Positions 6,921-8,129 of a stretch of 8,129 nt of DNA are shown in pieces. Location of the stretch: assembly GCA_018378255.1 (NCBI GenBank), contig JAGZXV010000231.1, positions 1-8,129 on the forward strand, written 5' to 3'. Position numbers and translations under genes: made by a program. Every line of letters begins with the position of its first letter. Position 1 is the stretch's first letter. Under the pieces are notes generated by a model. The model had not been told where the DNA came from and made no database searches. It worked only from the letters and a program-made list of their open reading frames with translations. Source of the DNA: Clostridiaceae bacterium (lineage in GTDB: Bacteria > Bacillota > Clostridia > Lachnospirales > Lachnospiraceae).

Positions 6921-7475
6921 ATGATAGAATACCAGTTGATCCGGAGCAGCCGGAAAACGTTAGCCATTCAGATTACATCGGAAGGGCAGGTGATTGTCCG
7001 CGCGCCCAGAAGGTGCAGCAGGCAGTTGATTGAGAACTTTTTAAGAGAAAAAGAAGGCTGGATAGCCAAAAAGACGAAGGAAGCGGTAAATAGGCAGAAA
7101 GAGAAGCCTGCGGAACTCGGACTGTCATTTACGGAAGAAGAAAGGGCCCGCTATGTAGAGGAGGCCAGAGCCATTTTTAATAGGAAAGTAAAGCTCTTTG
7201 CAGAGCAAATGGGTGTTACCTATGGCAGAATCACGATCCGCGAACAGAAGACCAGATGGGGAAGCTGCAGCGGAAAAGGCAATTTAAATTTTAACTGGCG
7301 GCTCATTCTCATGCCGGAACCTGTTTTGGATTACGTGGTGGTGCATGAACTGGCTCACAGGAAAGAGATGAACCATTCTCCACGCTTTTACCGGGAAGTG
7401 GAACAGATCATGCCGGATTACAGAGAGCATCAGAACTGGCTTAGAAAAAATGGAGGACGGTATATAAAAAGGTAA
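6921..7475 (+). CDS. YgjP-like (DUF45) zinc metallopeptidase-fold protein
   Basis: A 184-aa protein of the YgjP/DUF45 family, gluzincin-like with a SprT/WSS1-related core. The zinc site is HELAH (H142, E143, H146) with a third ligand H152 in MNHSP, the family pattern HELAHxxxxNH. Upstream is the family signature TRWGSCS (W113-G114-S115-C116) followed by NLNFNWRLILMP. The N-terminal half (IEYQLIRSSRKTLAIQI, VRAPRR) matches the beta-rich start of the family. The ATG at 6921 is preferred because GAGG at 6911-6914 lies 6 nt upstream, and because homologues start near IEY. The ATG at 6909 would add four residues and has no ribosome site. The protein is probably cytoplasmic and its substrate is not established. 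It is 75 nt upstream of cfa on the same strand with no terminator between, so read-through is likely. Confidence 0.88.
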   Translation: MIEYQLIRSSRKTLAIQITSEGQVIVRAPRRCSRQLIENFLREKEGWIAKKTKEAVNRQKEKPAELGLSFTEEERARYVEEARAIFNRKVKLFAEQMGVTYGRITIREQKTRWGSCSGKGNLNFNWRLILMPEPVLDYVVVHELAHRKEMNHSPRFYREVEQIMPDYREHQNWLRKNGGRYIKR

Positions 7476-7550
7476 ATCTGGGGATATTTATCATAGCAGG
7501 GTATATCAGGCGCAAAACTCTGAAATATGGTAAAAGGATGTACAGGATCT

Positions 7551-8129
7551 ATGATAGAAGAACATGCTATGATACAATTTTTAAAACGGTTTGACCAATA
7601 TCCCTTTTTAGTAAAATTGAGAGGAAAAGAATACCGGATCGGTGACGGGAACCCTGTATTTACCGTCGATGTGAGGAAACCGGTTCCCCTTATGGCCTTG
7701 AGAAACAGCACCTCTCTGGCTCTTGGAGAGGCATATATGGACGGAGCGCTGGAAATAGAAGGGGATTTATACGGAGCGCTGGATTATTTTTTAAGCCAGA
7801 TAGGCCGGTTTTCCAAAAATGAGACAGCGCTTAAAAAGCTTTTGTATACGCCGGTATCCAGAAAATGCCAGAAGAAAGAAGTGTGTTCCCATTATGACAT
7901 CGGCAATGAGTTTTATAAGTTATGGCTGGACGATACCATGAATTATTCCTGCGGTTATTTTTCCAGGGAAGATGATACGTTATATGAAGCCCAGGTCAAT
8001 AAAACGGATTATATATTAAAAAAGCTCTACCTCAAAGAAGGCATGAAACTGTTGGATGTGGGCTGCGGCTGGGGTTTTCTCTTAATCGAAGCGGCCAGAA
8101 AATACAAGATCAAAGGGGTGGGGATCACC
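7551..8129 (+). CDS. cfa: Cyclopropane-fatty-acyl-phospholipid synthase, N-terminal part
   Basis: The first 193 codons of a SAM-dependent cyclopropane synthase, which adds a methylene bridge to unsaturated acyl chains of membrane phospholipids. The frame is open to the last base, so the gene continues beyond the window; full-length family members have about 390 aa. The N-terminal lipid-binding part includes LALGEAYMDGALEIEGDL, typical of Cfa. The catalytic part begins with the family signature HYDIGNEFYKLWLD (from H114) and MNYSCGYF, where C134 matches the position of the bicarbonate-binding Cys of E. coli Cfa. The SAM-binding loop is LDVGCGWG (V170 to G175). The ATG at 7551 is the best start, although its ribosome site is weak (AGGA at 7535-7538, 12 nt away, or AGGA at 7544-7547, too close). 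An in-frame ATG at 7569 is an alternative. It may be transcribed with the upstream YgjP-like gene. Confidence 0.93.
   Translation, partial: MIEEHAMIQFLKRFDQYPFLVKLRGKEYRIGDGNPVFTVDVRKPVPLMALRNSTSLALGEAYMDGALEIEGDLYGALDYFLSQIGRFSKNETALKKLLYTPVSRKCQKKEVCSHYDIGNEFYKLWLDDTMNYSCGYFSREDDTLYEAQVNKTDYILKKLYLKEGMKLLDVGCGWGFLLIEAARKYKIKGVGIT

Noticed and set aside
7476..7550. Terminator or independent promoter between the YgjP-like gene and cfa
   Set aside because: Only a weak 5-bp GATAT/ATATC pairing and no T-tract; the TGGTAAAAG box has no -35 and lies too close to the start codon.
7538..7594. Out-of-frame ATG at 7538 opening an 18-codon frame before cfa
   Set aside because: It overlaps the start of cfa, has no good ribosome site and yields a short peptide without protein-like features.
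7430..7711. Minus-strand 93-codon open frame across the YgjP/cfa junction
   Set aside because: Overlaps the end of one conserved gene and the start of another; no ribosome site or recognisable motif.
1..8129. CRISPR array, tRNA, insertion sequence or phage genes
   Set aside because: No regularly spaced repeats, no cloverleaf with a CCA-type acceptor, and no transposase or phage-like protein were seen on either strand.

Overview
The window looks like chromosomal DNA of a low-to-mid GC Firmicute, most likely a Lachnospiraceae/Clostridia-type gut anaerobe. The grounds are strong AGGAGG-type ribosome binding sites, extended -10 promoter elements, a soluble hybrid histidine kinase with an NTF2-like front domain, and the overall protein sequences. 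The taxonomic placement is an inference from style, not a match I could run.

Layout, left to right. (1) 10-2298 (+): a complete aconitase-superfamily hydratase of the YbhJ-like type, ending in a clear intrinsic terminator. (2) 2349-3287 (-): a LysR-family regulator converging on the hydratase, with its own near-consensus promoter. (3) 3288-3489: a divergent control region of about 200 bp with inverted repeats and an extended -10. (4) 3490-6366 (+): a 958-residue cytoplasmic hybrid sensor kinase (NTF2-like, two clear PAS domains, a third PAS-like stretch, HisKA, HATPase, receiver), closed by a strong hairpin terminator. (5) 6421-6744 (-): a two-gene operon of very small proteins (54 and 48 aa) that I do not recognise. 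The 48-aa gene was found by reading the reverse strand behind its perfect Shine-Dalgarno. (6) 6745-6920: a divergent intergenic region with a long imperfect inverted repeat. (7) 6921-7475 (+): a YgjP/DUF45-type metallopeptidase-like protein. (8) 7551-8129 (+): the N-terminal 193 codons of a cyclopropane-fatty-acyl-phospholipid synthase (Cfa), cut by the window end.

Functionally this is a mixed stretch rather than one pathway: a carbon-acid hydratase, two regulatory proteins transcribed divergently (LysR and hybrid kinase), and a membrane-lipid modification enzyme. The least explained part is the small-protein operon at 6421-6744 together with the inverted repeat upstream of it. No tRNA, rRNA, CRISPR array, insertion sequence or phage module was seen. 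No stretch longer than about 200 bases lacks a gene.
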